Assembly: GCF_003589925.1 (NCBI RefSeq) | Contig: NZ_CP032382.1 | Span: 7,006,001 to 7,070,000 of the forward strand | DNA from: Chryseolinea soli | GTDB taxonomy: Bacteria; Bacteroidota; Bacteroidia; Cytophagales; Cyclobacteriaceae | Length of the DNA stretch: 64,000 nt | Reading direction: 5' to 3' | Shown: in pieces, positions 42,744-52,165 of the stretch | Layout: the number at the start of each line of letters is the position of its first letter | Position numbering within the stretch: position 1 is the first letter of the stretch | The notes under the pieces: model-generated | Database searches by the model: none | Told to the model about the DNA's origin: nothing | The model's input: only the letters and a program-made list of their open reading frames with translations | Made by a program: the position numbers and the translations under genes

Positions 42744-45700
42744 TTAGAAGGTCAGGTTTAAGCCACCGGTAAAGATGCGCGGTTGCGGATACGTGGCCCG
42801 GTCGATGCCCAGGTCGAGCGATCCGTAGTAGCCCGTGCCGATCTCGGGATCGAAGCCCGTGTACTTGGTCACCGTAAATAAATTGGTGGCACCCACATAA
42901 AAGCGCAGCGTCTGGATCTTCATTTTCTCCAGCAAAGCCTTGGGCAGGTTGTAGCCCAACTGCACGTTCTTCACGCGCATGTACGATCCCTTTTCCACAT
43001 AGCGGTCGGAGAACCAGTTGTTGTTGGCATCGGCGGCATTCAAGCGGGGATAATGCGCATCGTTGGTGCTGCCTTCGCCCGTCCAGCGGTTCAGCATGCG
43101 CGTGCTCAAGTTGTAGGCTGCATCGGGACGTTCGGTGTAAACCTTTGTACCATTAAAGACATCGTTGCCATAAATACCCTGAATGAAAATGCTCAGATCG
43201 AATGCACCATAGTTCAGTTGCGCGTTGAAACCATACGTGAACTTGGGCAATGGATTGCCAATGGTGCCGAAGAAGAGTTGTCCGTCGGACCCTTTCGCAT
43301 AGCGAATGTCACCGGGGGCTGCATCGGGTTGAAGCAGGTTGCCGTCGTTGTCTACATGGGCCAGCACCTCGGCTTCATTTTGAAAGAGACCATCGGTCTT
43401 ATAGCCTTGGAACTGTGCTACGGGACTTCCCACTTTGGTGACCGACACATTGCCCTGGTTGCGCAAGGGTGCGTCCTCGATTTGATCGAGACCACCCAAG
43501 TTCACCACTTTGTTGCGGAACATCGAGAAATTACCGCCGACTTTGTAGCTGAACTTTCCGCTGGCATTGCTGCTGTAGTTCAAGTCCAATTCAAAGCCTT
43601 TGTTTTCCATGACACCCACGTTCTGATAAGGAAAATCCTGTATACCGGTGTGACTAGGCGGCGGAATGGCCACCAGCATATCCTTGGTGCGTTTGATGTA
43701 GTACTCTGCCGTGAAGGTCAGGTTGTCGTTGAACAACGCTCCGTCTATACCAATGTTGGTGGTGTTGGTGGTCTCCCAATGCAGGTTTGGGTTGGCCACG
43801 TTGGGGAACGTGATACCGTTGGTGATCTGGTTATTGAACGGATACGATTGTCCGAGCTTACCCGGGTTCAAATAACCAAAGGCCGGAATTTTCTCGTTAC
43901 CGATGCTACCCCAACCAGCCCGCAGCTTCAGGCTGCTGAGGAAAGCAACGTTGGTCATGAAATTTTCCTTACCGATCTGCCAGCCGGCCGAAAACGAAGG
44001 GAACACACCATAGCGTTTGTTCACAAAGTTGGACGAGCCGTCGCGGCGGATGTTGGCGGTGAAGAGATACTTGTCTGCAAAATTATAATTAACACGCCCG
44101 AACAAAGAGGCAATGCGCTTCATGTCGGTGGGCTTGCCCGTAGAGGTGGCGTAGATGTTCAACGCGTTGTCTACATAGCGGAACTGGCCATTATCGTCGA
44201 TGAGGTTGGTGACCCGGGTATCGAAATATTCCACGAAGGTGTTATACGCTTCCGTACCGGCGAGCACGGAAAGATCGTGTTGCCCAAACGATTTGTTATA
44301 GGTAAAATAATTGGACCAGGTCCAGGTGGTTCCGTTGGTGGAAGAGTTTTGCAACGAGCTGATCTCGTTTCGTTGCGATGTGGAAACCGTATAGACCGGT
44401 ATAAAATTCTGATCCTTTCCAAACAGATACGTGACCCCGATGTTGGACCGGAATTGCAGCGATTTGGAGAAGTTAACCTCTCCGAACACATTGCCCACCA
44501 CATTGAATTGCTTGGAGTAAGCATTGGTATAATTGATCGCCGCTACCGGGTTGCTGGTATCCATGTATTTTGTAGAGGCATACGTGCCATCGGGGTTGCG
44601 CACTTTGGTGACAGGATCGATGTTGCTGGCTTCGATCAATATCGACGACCATTCGTCGTCTTCGTTCACCTTGTGTTGCGTAGACGACTCCACCGTAAGG
44701 TTCTCACCGACGGTGAGCCATGACTTGGCTTTCACCGAGGTGTTGAGACGAACCGAGGTGCGTTCAAAGTCTGTCTTGTTGACAATACCCTCCTGTTTAT
44801 AATTGTTGGCACTAATGAAATACGTGACCTTATCGGTTCCGCCGGATATGGATAGGTTGTTATTGCGGGTGACGGCCGTGCGGGTCACCTCATTGATCCA
44901 GTCCGTTCCTTTTCCAAGGGTCTGGTAGTTCGCAAGCTCGGGGAAGATGATGGGGTTGCCGGCGTTGTTCTGCGCCTCCGTGTTGAGCATGCCCCACTGC
45001 GAGGCATTGAGCAACCCAGGTTTGCGCCACATTTTCGAGAAGCCGATATACGAATCGAACGCGATCACCGTGTTCTCGCTCTTCTTTCCGCTGCGGGTGG
45101 TGATGAGGATCACGCCGTTTGCACCGCGCGAACCATAGATGGCCGTCGCGGAAGCATCTTTCAATACTTCCATCGACGCAATGTCGGAGGCGTTGAGGAA
45201 GCTGATGTTATCCACCGGGTAACCGTCCACCACGAAGAGGGGCGACGAGTTGTTGATGGTGCCCACACCCCGCACGCGGATTTGCACGGGCGTTCCGGGT
45301 GAGCCGGAATTTGAGGTCACTGTCACGCCGGAGGCGCGGCCTTGCAGGGCTTGGTCTACGGTGGCGATCGGCATCTTCTTGATGTCGTCCGCTTTCACGC
45401 TGGAGACTGCGCCCGTGAGGTCGCTTTTGCGTTGGGTACCATACCCCACGACGACCACTTCCTGCAGCGCGTGCACATCCGGGGTCATGTTGACATTGAT
45501 CTGTGCACGGCCGTTTATGGGAACTTCCTGGGCGACATAGCCAATGAAGGAGATCACGAGGGTGGCGTTATCATCCTGAACGGAAATTTTATAAACGCCA
45601 TCCTTGTCGGTGGATGTTCCATTGGTCGTTCCTTTTTCGATCACGTTCACACCCGGCATGGGCTGTCCGTTCTCGTCGATCACGCTGCCGGTAACGGCAA

Positions 45701-46217
45701 AGGCCACGGTGCTGATCATCGCGATGGCTTCATCAGCTACGGGTGTTGCTCCGTCGCCCGAGTCATCTTCTTCCAGTGTTGAAAAGGATGTGGTGCCCGA
45801 GGAAGCCATTTCCCGTTTCTTTTTCAGGACGATCTGGTCGCCTTTGATCTTGTAGGTGATGCTGCTGTTCCTGAAAAGCTCCGCCAGCACATTGTGGATG
45901 GTGGAGTTGGTAAAGGCCAGGGTGACTTTGCGCGACGTGTCCACCACCTTGTGGTTGTAGAAGAAGCGGTAGGGTGTTTTCGACTCCAGGATCGTGAAGG
46001 CCTCCTTCAGCGAGGTTTCGTGGAAGGAGACGCTGATCTTTTCCCCTGCCCGGGCGGTGTCGCGGGCCTGCAGCGGCAACATACTGAGGGATGCGAAAAT
46101 CAATGCTAGCATGGCGCTTTTCGTTAGGGTGTGCGTACGCTGCTCTCTGGATCGCCCAAAGTAATGGCGTAAAGTTTTTTTCATAACTTTGACATTAGGT
46201 TTAATAAAGTGTTCCAT
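42744..46217 (-). CDS. SusC-family TonB-dependent transducer with STN domain
   Basis: Outer-membrane transporter that also signals. After the signal peptide (ending LPLQARD) comes an STN (secretin/TonB short N-terminal) domain of about 70 residues (ISVSFHETSLKEAFTILESK, YRFFYNHKVVD, NVLAELFRNSSITYKIKGDQ), then a carboxypeptidase-like domain (GMPGVNVIEKGTTNGTST), EVVVVGYGTQRKSDLTGAVS, plug (MEVLKDASATAIYGSRGANG) and barrel ending RIFTGGLNLTF. Length is about 1157 residues from 46217; starts at 46280 or 46184 are also in frame, and none has a good Shine-Dalgarno. The STN domain contacts the FecR protein encoded just upstream, completing a cell-surface signalling chain. Confidence 0.95.
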   Translation of the reverse strand: MEHFIKPNVKVMKKTLRHYFGRSREQRTHTLTKSAMLALIFASLSMLPLQARDTARAGEKISVSFHETSLKEAFTILESKTPYRFFYNHKVVDTSRKVTLAFTNSTIHNVLAELFRNSSITYKIKGDQIVLKKKREMASSGTTSFSTLEEDDSGDGATPVADEAIAMISTVAFAVTGSVIDENGQPMPGVNVIEKGTTNGTSTDKDGVYKISVQDDNATLVISFIGYVAQEVPINGRAQINVNMTPDVHALQEVVVVGYGTQRKSDLTGAVSSVKADDIKKMPIATVDQALQGRASGVTVTSNSGSPGTPVQIRVRGVGTINNSSPLFVVDGYPVDNISFLNASDIASMEVLKDASATAIYGSRGANGVILITTRSGKKSENTVIAFDSYIGFSKMWRKPGLLNASQWGMLNTEAQNNAGNPIIFPELANYQTLGKGTDWINEVTRTAVTRNNNLSISGGTDKVTYFISANNYKQEGIVNKTDFERTSVRLNTSVKAKSWLTVGENLTVESSTQHKVNEDDEWSSILIEASNIDPVTKVRNPDGTYASTKYMDTSNPVAAINYTNAYSKQFNVVGNVFGEVNFSKSLQFRSNIGVTYLFGKDQNFIPVYTVSTSQRNEISSLQNSSTNGTTWTWSNYFTYNKSFGQHDLSVLAGTEAYNTFVEYFDTRVTNLIDDNGQFRYVDNALNIYATSTGKPTDMKRIASLFGRVNYNFADKYLFTANIRRDGSSNFVNKRYGVFPSFSAGWQIGKENFMTNVAFLSSLKLRAGWGSIGNEKIPAFGYLNPGKLGQSYPFNNQITNGITFPNVANPNLHWETTNTTNIGIDGALFNDNLTFTAEYYIKRTKDMLVAIPPPSHTGIQDFPYQNVGVMENKGFELDLNYSSNASGKFSYKVGGNFSMFRNKVVNLGGLDQIEDAPLRNQGNVSVTKVGSPVAQFQGYKTDGLFQNEAEVLAHVDNDGNLLQPDAAPGDIRYAKGSDGQLFFGTIGNPLPKFTYGFNAQLNYGAFDLSIFIQGIYGNDVFNGTKVYTERPDAAYNLSTRMLNRWTGEGSTNDAHYPRLNAADANNNWFSDRYVEKGSYMRVKNVQLGYNLPKALLEKMKIQTLRFYVGATNLFTVTKYTGFDPEIGTGYYGSLDLGIDRATYPQPRIFTGGLNLTF

Positions 46218-46338
46218 TTTATTATCCGGCCACGCACCTCCTCGAGGGGCGTGACATAAGGTCGGGAGGTGCTCCAACACTTTCCGACTCTTTTTATTTT
46301 AGGGAGGTTATGTGCTCATGGGATTCGGGTTAGGATGT

Positions 46339-47403
46339 TCATTCAGCGCACAGTTTACCCAGGATCGATACCTGGTCGCCTTCGCGGCGGTAGTCAATAT
46401 TTTCCGAAGCCTTGAACAGCTCCAGCACTTCTTCCAAAGACTTGTTGTCCACGTTGGCCGAAAAGCGGCAGCCCAGCGATCCGGTGTCTTCCACGTGAAT
46501 AGTCACGTTATACCAGCGCTCCAGCGCCTGCACGATCTCCGACAGGGGCTGGTCTTCAAAAATGAGTTTGCCCTCACGCCAGGCCGTATATTTTTCCGTG
46601 TTCACCCGGTTCTCCAACAGCAGTTGCCGCGACATCTTCTCAAACACCACGCGCTGGTTGGGCAACAGCGTCACCGCCTTGGCTTGCTTGCCGGTGGACT
46701 CGATGTTCACCTTACCCCGTACCAGGGTGGTTTCCACTTTTTGATCTTTCTGATAAGAGCGCACGTTGAAGGCCGTGCCGAGCACTTTTACGTTGATTTC
46801 GGCTGTATGCACAATGAAGGGTTGGGCTTTATTTTCGGCCACGTCAAAAAACGCCTCGCCTTCCAGCGACACTTCACGCACCGGCTGACCGTCAAAGCTG
46901 GAGGGATAGCTGAGCCGGCTGTCGGTGTTGAGCCACACTTTGGTCCCGTCTTTTAAGGTGATGAGCGAGCGCTGTCCTTTTTGCGTCACCAGGTTGTTGG
47001 TGTAGGCATGGAGAGGGTCCGTGTCGCTGCGGATCCACAACAAAAGAAAAGCACAGGCAACCAGGGCCGTGAGACTGGCCGCGATGGCATAGACTTTCAG
47101 GTCGCTGGTTCTCCGGGGTGTTGTCGTGGCTTCGGCTGGTCGCGGCTCCTGGCGTTCGGGTTGATCCAGCGCCAGGTCAATTCGGCGTTTGAGGTGACTG
47201 ATGCGCGACTCCAGCACATCTTTTTCTTTTACATGAAAGACCAGTAAAAACCGGCGGGCTTCGTTCAACGGTTGCTGTTGGTCAGGATGTTGCGCCTGAA
47301 AAGATTGCCAGAACGCATCGGTTTCTGCGTCGGGGTTAAAAACCCAATGTTGGAAGTATTCGTCCTTTATAAAATCATCGGCCGAGTAGGTGCTGTAGTT
47401 CAT
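46339..47403 (-). CDS. FecR-family anti-sigma/sigma regulator
   Basis: Inner-membrane regulator of 354 residues linking the STN domain of the SusC partner to the sigma factor. Cytoplasmic N-terminus (about 1-85), one membrane helix at about 103-122 (AIAASLTALVACAFLLLWI), periplasmic FecR domain (SLITLKDGTKVWLNTDSRLS, VREVSLEGEAFFDVAEN, INVKVLGTAFNVRSY) and a C-terminal DUF4974-type domain (PLSEIVQALERWYNVTIHVE). Gene order sigma-fecR-susC-susD on one strand is the classical arrangement. It lies 75 bp after the sigma gene. Confidence 0.94.
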   Translation of the reverse strand: MNYSTYSADDFIKDEYFQHWVFNPDAETDAFWQSFQAQHPDQQQPLNEARRFLLVFHVKEKDVLESRISHLKRRIDLALDQPERQEPRPAEATTTPRRTSDLKVYAIAASLTALVACAFLLLWIRSDTDPLHAYTNNLVTQKGQRSLITLKDGTKVWLNTDSRLSYPSSFDGQPVREVSLEGEAFFDVAENKAQPFIVHTAEINVKVLGTAFNVRSYQKDQKVETTLVRGKVNIESTGKQAKAVTLLPNQRVVFEKMSRQLLLENRVNTEKYTAWREGKLIFEDQPLSEIVQALERWYNVTIHVEDTGSLGCRFSANVDNKSLEEVLELFKASENIDYRREGDQVSILGKLCAE

Positions 47404-47477
47404 GAGGGTTCAGGCGCTGTGTTATCTATAAAAGCACAACCCCTGGCGAGTACCCCTCTTTTTCAAAAAAAATATTT

Positions 47478-48131
47478 TCAGGAAATAAAACGAACCCCTT
47501 TGCGCAGGGCGTCGATAGCTTTGCCAATGAGCTTGTAGGTGGATTTTAGATCGATTTCAAGCACCTCCGACAATTGCTCGTAGGTCATGCGCTCATAAAA
47601 TTTCAGGTAAACCGCCTCGCGTTGCCGTTTGCTGAGTTTGCCTAACGCATCCGTGAGCTGCTGCTGTTGTTCGGATGCCGTTTGAAGCTGAATGATGTCC
47701 GTTTCGATCGACGCATAGAGACCGTCGCCCTCTACCGAGGCCAACGTCTGATGCGTTTGCTCACGATGGGCTGCCGAAAGCACACGCACAATGCGGCGAC
47801 GGAGGCATTTCAACAGGTAGAATTTGATGTTGTCGGTTTGGGAAAGTTGCTCGCGCCGGTTCCAGAGTTCGACAAAAACATCCTGGATGCTGTCTTCCAC
47901 CAGTGCACCATCTTTGCAAAGCGTGGCGCCGTAGGTATATAAGAGTCGAACGTATTTCTCGAAGATATAATCCAACGCACTGCGATGGCCTTGCTTCAGC
48001 AACGACCACACCACACCATCGATCTCGGCCTGGCTCGTGCCTGATTTAAAAAGAATGGATGCGATGTTCACACTTCCGGTGGCGGAACCCTGCAGGTCTT
48101 CGTGCGTCATATCGTTTGGACGGTGGGTCAT
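47478..48131 (-). CDS. FecI-like ECF sigma factor of the signalling locus
   Basis: ECF sigma factor of about 217 residues. Region 2: RSALDYIFEKYVRLLYTYGA, DGALVEDSIQDVFVELWNRR and IKFYLLKCLRRRIVRVL; region 4: LGKLSKRQREAVYLKFYERM and YEQLSEVLEIDLKSTYKLIG. The frame is open to 48380 but the upstream part is basic and unlike any sigma domain, so the ATG at 48131 (or 48110) is preferred. It should be released by FecR when ligand binds the STN-bearing SusC and then transcribe susCD, by analogy with FecI systems. Confidence 0.9.
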   Translation of the reverse strand: MTHRPNDMTHEDLQGSATGSVNIASILFKSGTSQAEIDGVVWSLLKQGHRSALDYIFEKYVRLLYTYGATLCKDGALVEDSIQDVFVELWNRREQLSQTDNIKFYLLKCLRRRIVRVLSAAHREQTHQTLASVEGDGLYASIETDIIQLQTASEQQQQLTDALGKLSKRQREAVYLKFYERMTYEQLSEVLEIDLKSTYKLIGKAIDALRKGVRFIS

Positions 48132-48266
48132 CAGGTTCTGCAGGTTGCAAAAAAAACCTGCTCGGCAACGAAAAGGTAATAAAAAGTTCACACACAAATC
48201 AAGAACCTGTTTTGGGTGAACGTGAAATCGGTTGGTCGAACGGCGTTGATGAAGGCGACAACGTCG

Positions 48267-48289
48267 GGCGTGTGTTTCGAACACACGCC
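48267..48289. promoter_or_regulatory. Palindrome GGCGTGTGTT-N3-AACACACGCC
   Basis: Perfect 10-bp arms with loop TCG in the divergent gap between the sigma gene and the CheY-like gene. It could be an operator for either direction; its dyad symmetry and short spacer suit a dimeric regulator. No adjacent one-component regulator is present. Confidence 0.45.
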
Positions 48290-48427
48290 GTGACACGATC
48301 GCGGCAAGTAATCGATTGAATATGCTTTTCCATCCTAATTTCCAACAAATCGCCGGATGCAAACCCCATTGTAACTCCACCCGAATCCTGCTATCTTGAC
48401 GCGGAAAAAATTAACTGCCTGGCGCCT

Positions 48428-48787
48428 ATGAAAATTCTGGTCTGCGAAGATGATGCTATCGTTTTGAAAGTAGTCCAACTCGCATTGGAACAGGAAAAAT
48501 TCGAAGTGGTGCTGGCCAAGGATGGGAAACAGGCTTTCCAGCAACTCCAATCCGCCAACGACTTCGACCTGATCATCACCGACATCCACATGCCCTATCG
48601 CAACGGCGACGAGATCCTGAAATGGGTACGCGAAGACCAGCAGCGCAAAACGCCCATCATCATGCTTTCGTCCGATGGCGAAGAAGAGGTGATCAAGCTG
48701 GCGCTGAAACAAGGCATCAACGAATTTCTCGTAAAGCCCGTCGATGCAAAGGACCTGATCAAGAAAGTAAAAAAACTCCTGAATTGA
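48428..48787 (+). CDS. Single-domain response regulator (CheY-like)
   Basis: Receiver-only protein of 119 residues. Acidic pair D8-D9, phospho-acceptor D52 in LIITDIHMPYRNGDE, Ser/Thr in MLSSDGE and conserved Lys in FLVKPVDAKD are all present, so it is phosphorylatable. There is no output domain. The nearest kinase-like protein is the ATPase-less HisKA protein at 52166, but they are not in one operon. It probably relays phosphate to a partner encoded elsewhere. Confidence 0.92.
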   Translation: MKILVCEDDAIVLKVVQLALEQEKFEVVLAKDGKQAFQQLQSANDFDLIITDIHMPYRNGDEILKWVREDQQRKTPIIMLSSDGEEEVIKLALKQGINEFLVKPVDAKDLIKKVKKLLN

Positions 48788-48836
48788 ATCACGCTATCCT
48801 GTCTTAAAACTTTTATTACACTCACTTCCCTTGCTT

Positions 48837-49556
48837 ATGCGCGTTGCCACCCTTTGCCTTTTTCTACTCCTCCTGATCGCCCCTGCCCTTCAAGCCCAAA
48901 CGGCCGACGAGGTCATTCAACGCTACACAAAAGCCATTGGCGGTAAGAAACGCTGGGAAGCCATCAAGACGCTTACCACCTCCGGGCTATATGATTACGG
49001 TGGCCTCCAATTCCCCTTTACTTCGTATGCGAAAGCCCCGGATCACTACGCGTTCAAAGTCACGTCCAATGGCAAATACTACGCCCAGGGCTTCGATGGA
49101 AAGGGCGGATGGAAGATCGACGTCTTCAAAGACGAGACCACCCCAACCCTACTGGAAGGCGACGCCGCCAAGGCCATGGCCAACGAAGCCGATGTGGAAC
49201 TGACCGGCAACCTCCTCAACTACAAAGCCAAAGGACACCAGGCGCAAGTGGACGGGAAAGATAGTGTGGGCCATGCGCTTTGTTACAAAGTAGTGCTCAC
49301 GCTCAAGTCCGGAGCCAAGGAGACTTTTTATTTTGATGTCACTTCCTTTCTGCTCATCCAGAAAACGGCCGTCTCCAAAAACGTTGAGTTGGGAGGCGCA
49401 CTGTTGAATACACGGTTCAGCGACTATCGCGATGTAAACGGCATCAAAATTCCTTTCCGGTCGGAAAGTGAAACCGGTGGCCAGACGATCCTGACCGTTG
49501 TCGTCGATCGGGTGGTGATCGATGCGCCGGTGGCAGATGCGGCGTTTCGCCCCTGA
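48837..49556 (+). CDS. LolA-like outer-membrane lipoprotein-sorting family protein
   Basis: Periplasmic protein of 239 residues. Signal peptide MRVATLCLFLLLLIAPALQAQ, then TADEVIQRYTKAIGGKKRWE, the opening of the LolA-like fold seen in many Bacteroidota annotated as outer membrane lipoprotein-sorting proteins. LKSGAKETFYFDVTSFLLIQ and DVNGIKIPFRSESE are later family segments. The half-barrel binds hydrophobic ligands; the true cargo is unknown. The ATG at 48837 is used in place of a TTG two codons upstream. Confidence 0.85.
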   Translation: MRVATLCLFLLLLIAPALQAQTADEVIQRYTKAIGGKKRWEAIKTLTTSGLYDYGGLQFPFTSYAKAPDHYAFKVTSNGKYYAQGFDGKGGWKIDVFKDETTPTLLEGDAAKAMANEADVELTGNLLNYKAKGHQAQVDGKDSVGHALCYKVVLTLKSGAKETFYFDVTSFLLIQKTAVSKNVELGGALLNTRFSDYRDVNGIKIPFRSESETGGQTILTVVVDRVVIDAPVADAAFRP

Positions 49557-49735
49557 GCGTTCGCCGTCGTCTCACCGATCTTGCCCGATGGCGCCCAACC
49601 CTGACCGTTGGCGAACGGCGTGTCTTTTCCATAGCCTTGAATATTTCCTGTCCTGGCGTATTTTAAGGTGGCATAAAGATTGAATATCCAACCCAGACCG
49701 GCGCAGGCCGGCCATTCAACCTAAACTGGACCCCC

Positions 49736-52111
49736 ATGATGCTGCGGCACACCCTGCTCCTTTTGTTTCGGAACATCCAACGTTTCAGAACTACATTCCT
49801 GATTAACCTCATCGGTCTCTCCACGGGGTTGGCCAGCGCATTACTCATCTATTTGTGGGTACACGACGAAAAACAGGTCGACGCCTTTCACGAAAAGCGC
49901 GACCGTCTCTACCAGGTCATGACCAACACGCCCATGCCGGACGGCCTTATTACTTCCGGCACCACGGGCGGCGGACTCCATGAAGCCCTCGTGAAGGAAA
50001 TGCCTGAAGTAGAGCATGCCACCGTGATCACTCCCGCCCCATGGTTTCAAAAATTCACGGTATCGTCCGCCAACCACGATGTTACGGCGCACGGACAGTT
50101 TGTGGGCCGGGATTTTTTCAATGTCTTTTCGTATCCGCTCATCCAGGGCAGCAAAGACAACGTGCTGGCCGACAAACAAGCCATCGTCATCTCCGCTACG
50201 CTCGCCAAAAAACTATTCAACTCCATAGAAAACAGCCTGGGCAAAACCGTGGATTGGAAATGGCTGAACCTGAAGCGATCATGCACCGTTACCGGCGTGT
50301 TTGCCGATGTCACGGCGCAGTCCACACAACAATTTGACTTCGCGGTCTCCTTCGAAACATGGAAAGACATCGTGCCTGTCTCAGCCGATGTGCGCGGCGG
50401 GCCGTTTCTTACCTACGTCGTTTTAAAGGAGGGGGCCTCGCCCGGCGATTTTCAAAACAAGCTGGCCGCGTTTCTCAAACAAAAAGATCCTGCATCGACC
50501 GCCACCCTGTTTGCGGCGCGCTATGCCGATACGTATCTCTATGGCGACTATTCCAACGGTGTCGCCACGGGCGGACGGATTGCTTACGTGAAATTATTTT
50601 CGCTCATCGCCATGTTGATCGTGGTGATCGCCTGCATCAATTTCATGAACCTGTCCACCGCAAGAGCCTCGCGCCGGCTGAAAGAAGTGGGCATCAAAAA
50701 AGTGGTGGGCGCAGGACGGCGAACGTTGGTTGTTCAGTATTTGCTGGAATCTGTGTTCGTGGCCATCCTGTCGCTTATCGTAGCCGTTGCGCTGGTGCAA
50801 TTGCTGCTGCCGGTCTTCAATACCATCATGGGGAAACAGCTCACCATTCCTTTTGAACCAAACGTGGTGCTGACCATCGCCGCGATCACGTTGCTGACCG
50901 GGCTCCTCGCCGGAAGCTACCCCGCTTTTTATCTCTCCGGCTTTCAACCGGCGCGGGTACTAAAAGGGCACCTTGGAAAGTCACTGGGTGAGCTGTGGAC
51001 ACGAAAAGGATTGGTAGCGGTCCAATTTGCGCTGTCGGTGTTCTTCATCGTCGCCGTGATGGTGATCTACCGCCAAGTTGAATTCATTCAAACCGCGCAC
51101 CTGGGCTTCGACCAGGAACGGCTGCTGTATTTTCAAATGGAAGGGGCCATCGCCGAACACCCTGACGCATTCCTGACCGAGTTAAAAAATGTTCCCGGTG
51201 TTGCTCAGGCTTCGAGCATGCAACAGACTATCCTCATGGAATCGTTCTTCCCCACCCCAGGCCTGCGGTGGGAAGGTAAGAACGAAGACGATAAGATCGG
51301 CTTCGCGCAACTGCCCGTGAACTACGACCTCCTCGAAACGCTGGGCATTACCCTGGCGGAAGGCCGCTCTTTTTCTCGCAGCTTTCCGGCCGACACGGCG
51401 GCCATCATCCTAAACCAAACCGCGATCGACCTCATGGAGCTGAAAAACCCCGTGGGCAAAACGGTCACCCTCTGGGGAGCGCCCGTGCAGATCATCGGCG
51501 TGGCCAAGGATTTTCACTTTCAATCGTATCGCGAAAAAGTGAAGCCCTTCATCTTTCGCCTGGCGCCCAAGGAAACCATGCTGGTGATGGTGCGGCTCGA
51601 AGCGGGAAATGCTTCTGAAACCGTGAGCCGGATTCACGCGCTTCACAAAACTTTCAACCCGGGATTTACATGGGAATATGCGTTCCTGAACGATGCCGTC
51701 CAGGCGCAATATGCGAGCGAAAAACAAGTAGCCTCTTTATCGCGCTATTTTGCCGGGCTGGCGGTCCTCATTTCTTGTTTGGGTTTATTCGCGCTGGCGG
51801 CGTTCACGGCCGAGCGCCGGCGCAGCGAGATCGGCATCCGCAAAGTGCTGGGCGCCACGGAAACCGCCATTGTGTATTTGCTTTCTGCGGAGTTTACAAA
51901 GATCGTGATCGTGGCCATTGCCATCGCGTTGCCTATCAGCTATCTCCTGCTGCAACAGTGGCTGGATCATTTTGCCTATCGCATTTCACTCGACGCTGTC
52001 TATTTTATTTTCGGGGGAGGATTGGCCCTTGGACTGGCGTGGTTCACTGTGGGTTTGCAAACATTCAAAGCCGCACGGATGAATCCCGTGAAAAATCTGC
52101 GGTCAGAGTGA
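49736..52111 (+). CDS. FtsX-type ABC transporter permease, 791 residues
   Basis: Third long FtsX/MacB-type permease. N-terminal helix (TTFLINLIGLSTGLASALLI), periplasmic core, FtsX domain (ACINFMNLSTARASRRLKEVGIKKVVGA), second core and FtsX domain (RRRSEIGIRKVLGATETAIV). The gene starts with two adjacent Met codons, 49736 and 49739. There is no ATPase nearby. It follows the LolA-like gene on the same strand by 180 bp, a pairing that might be functional (LolCDE permeases and LolA are partners in lipoprotein traffic) but the long permeases are not LolC/E orthologues. Confidence 0.92.
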   Translation: MMLRHTLLLLFRNIQRFRTTFLINLIGLSTGLASALLIYLWVHDEKQVDAFHEKRDRLYQVMTNTPMPDGLITSGTTGGGLHEALVKEMPEVEHATVITPAPWFQKFTVSSANHDVTAHGQFVGRDFFNVFSYPLIQGSKDNVLADKQAIVISATLAKKLFNSIENSLGKTVDWKWLNLKRSCTVTGVFADVTAQSTQQFDFAVSFETWKDIVPVSADVRGGPFLTYVVLKEGASPGDFQNKLAAFLKQKDPASTATLFAARYADTYLYGDYSNGVATGGRIAYVKLFSLIAMLIVVIACINFMNLSTARASRRLKEVGIKKVVGAGRRTLVVQYLLESVFVAILSLIVAVALVQLLLPVFNTIMGKQLTIPFEPNVVLTIAAITLLTGLLAGSYPAFYLSGFQPARVLKGHLGKSLGELWTRKGLVAVQFALSVFFIVAVMVIYRQVEFIQTAHLGFDQERLLYFQMEGAIAEHPDAFLTELKNVPGVAQASSMQQTILMESFFPTPGLRWEGKNEDDKIGFAQLPVNYDLLETLGITLAEGRSFSRSFPADTAAIILNQTAIDLMELKNPVGKTVTLWGAPVQIIGVAKDFHFQSYREKVKPFIFRLAPKETMLVMVRLEAGNASETVSRIHALHKTFNPGFTWEYAFLNDAVQAQYASEKQVASLSRYFAGLAVLISCLGLFALAAFTAERRRSEIGIRKVLGATETAIVYLLSAEFTKIVIVAIAIALPISYLLLQQWLDHFAYRISLDAVYFIFGGGLALGLAWFTVGLQTFKAARMNPVKNLRSE

Positions 52112-52165
52112 TACGCTCGATGACGGAGTGGATCGAGGCCTGCTTGCCAGCGCTTATAGAGCATC

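Noticed and set aside
43053..44723. Long open frame (556 codons) on the plus strand inside the STN-bearing susC
   Set aside because: It is antisense to conserved plug and barrel sequence and shows no domain of its own.
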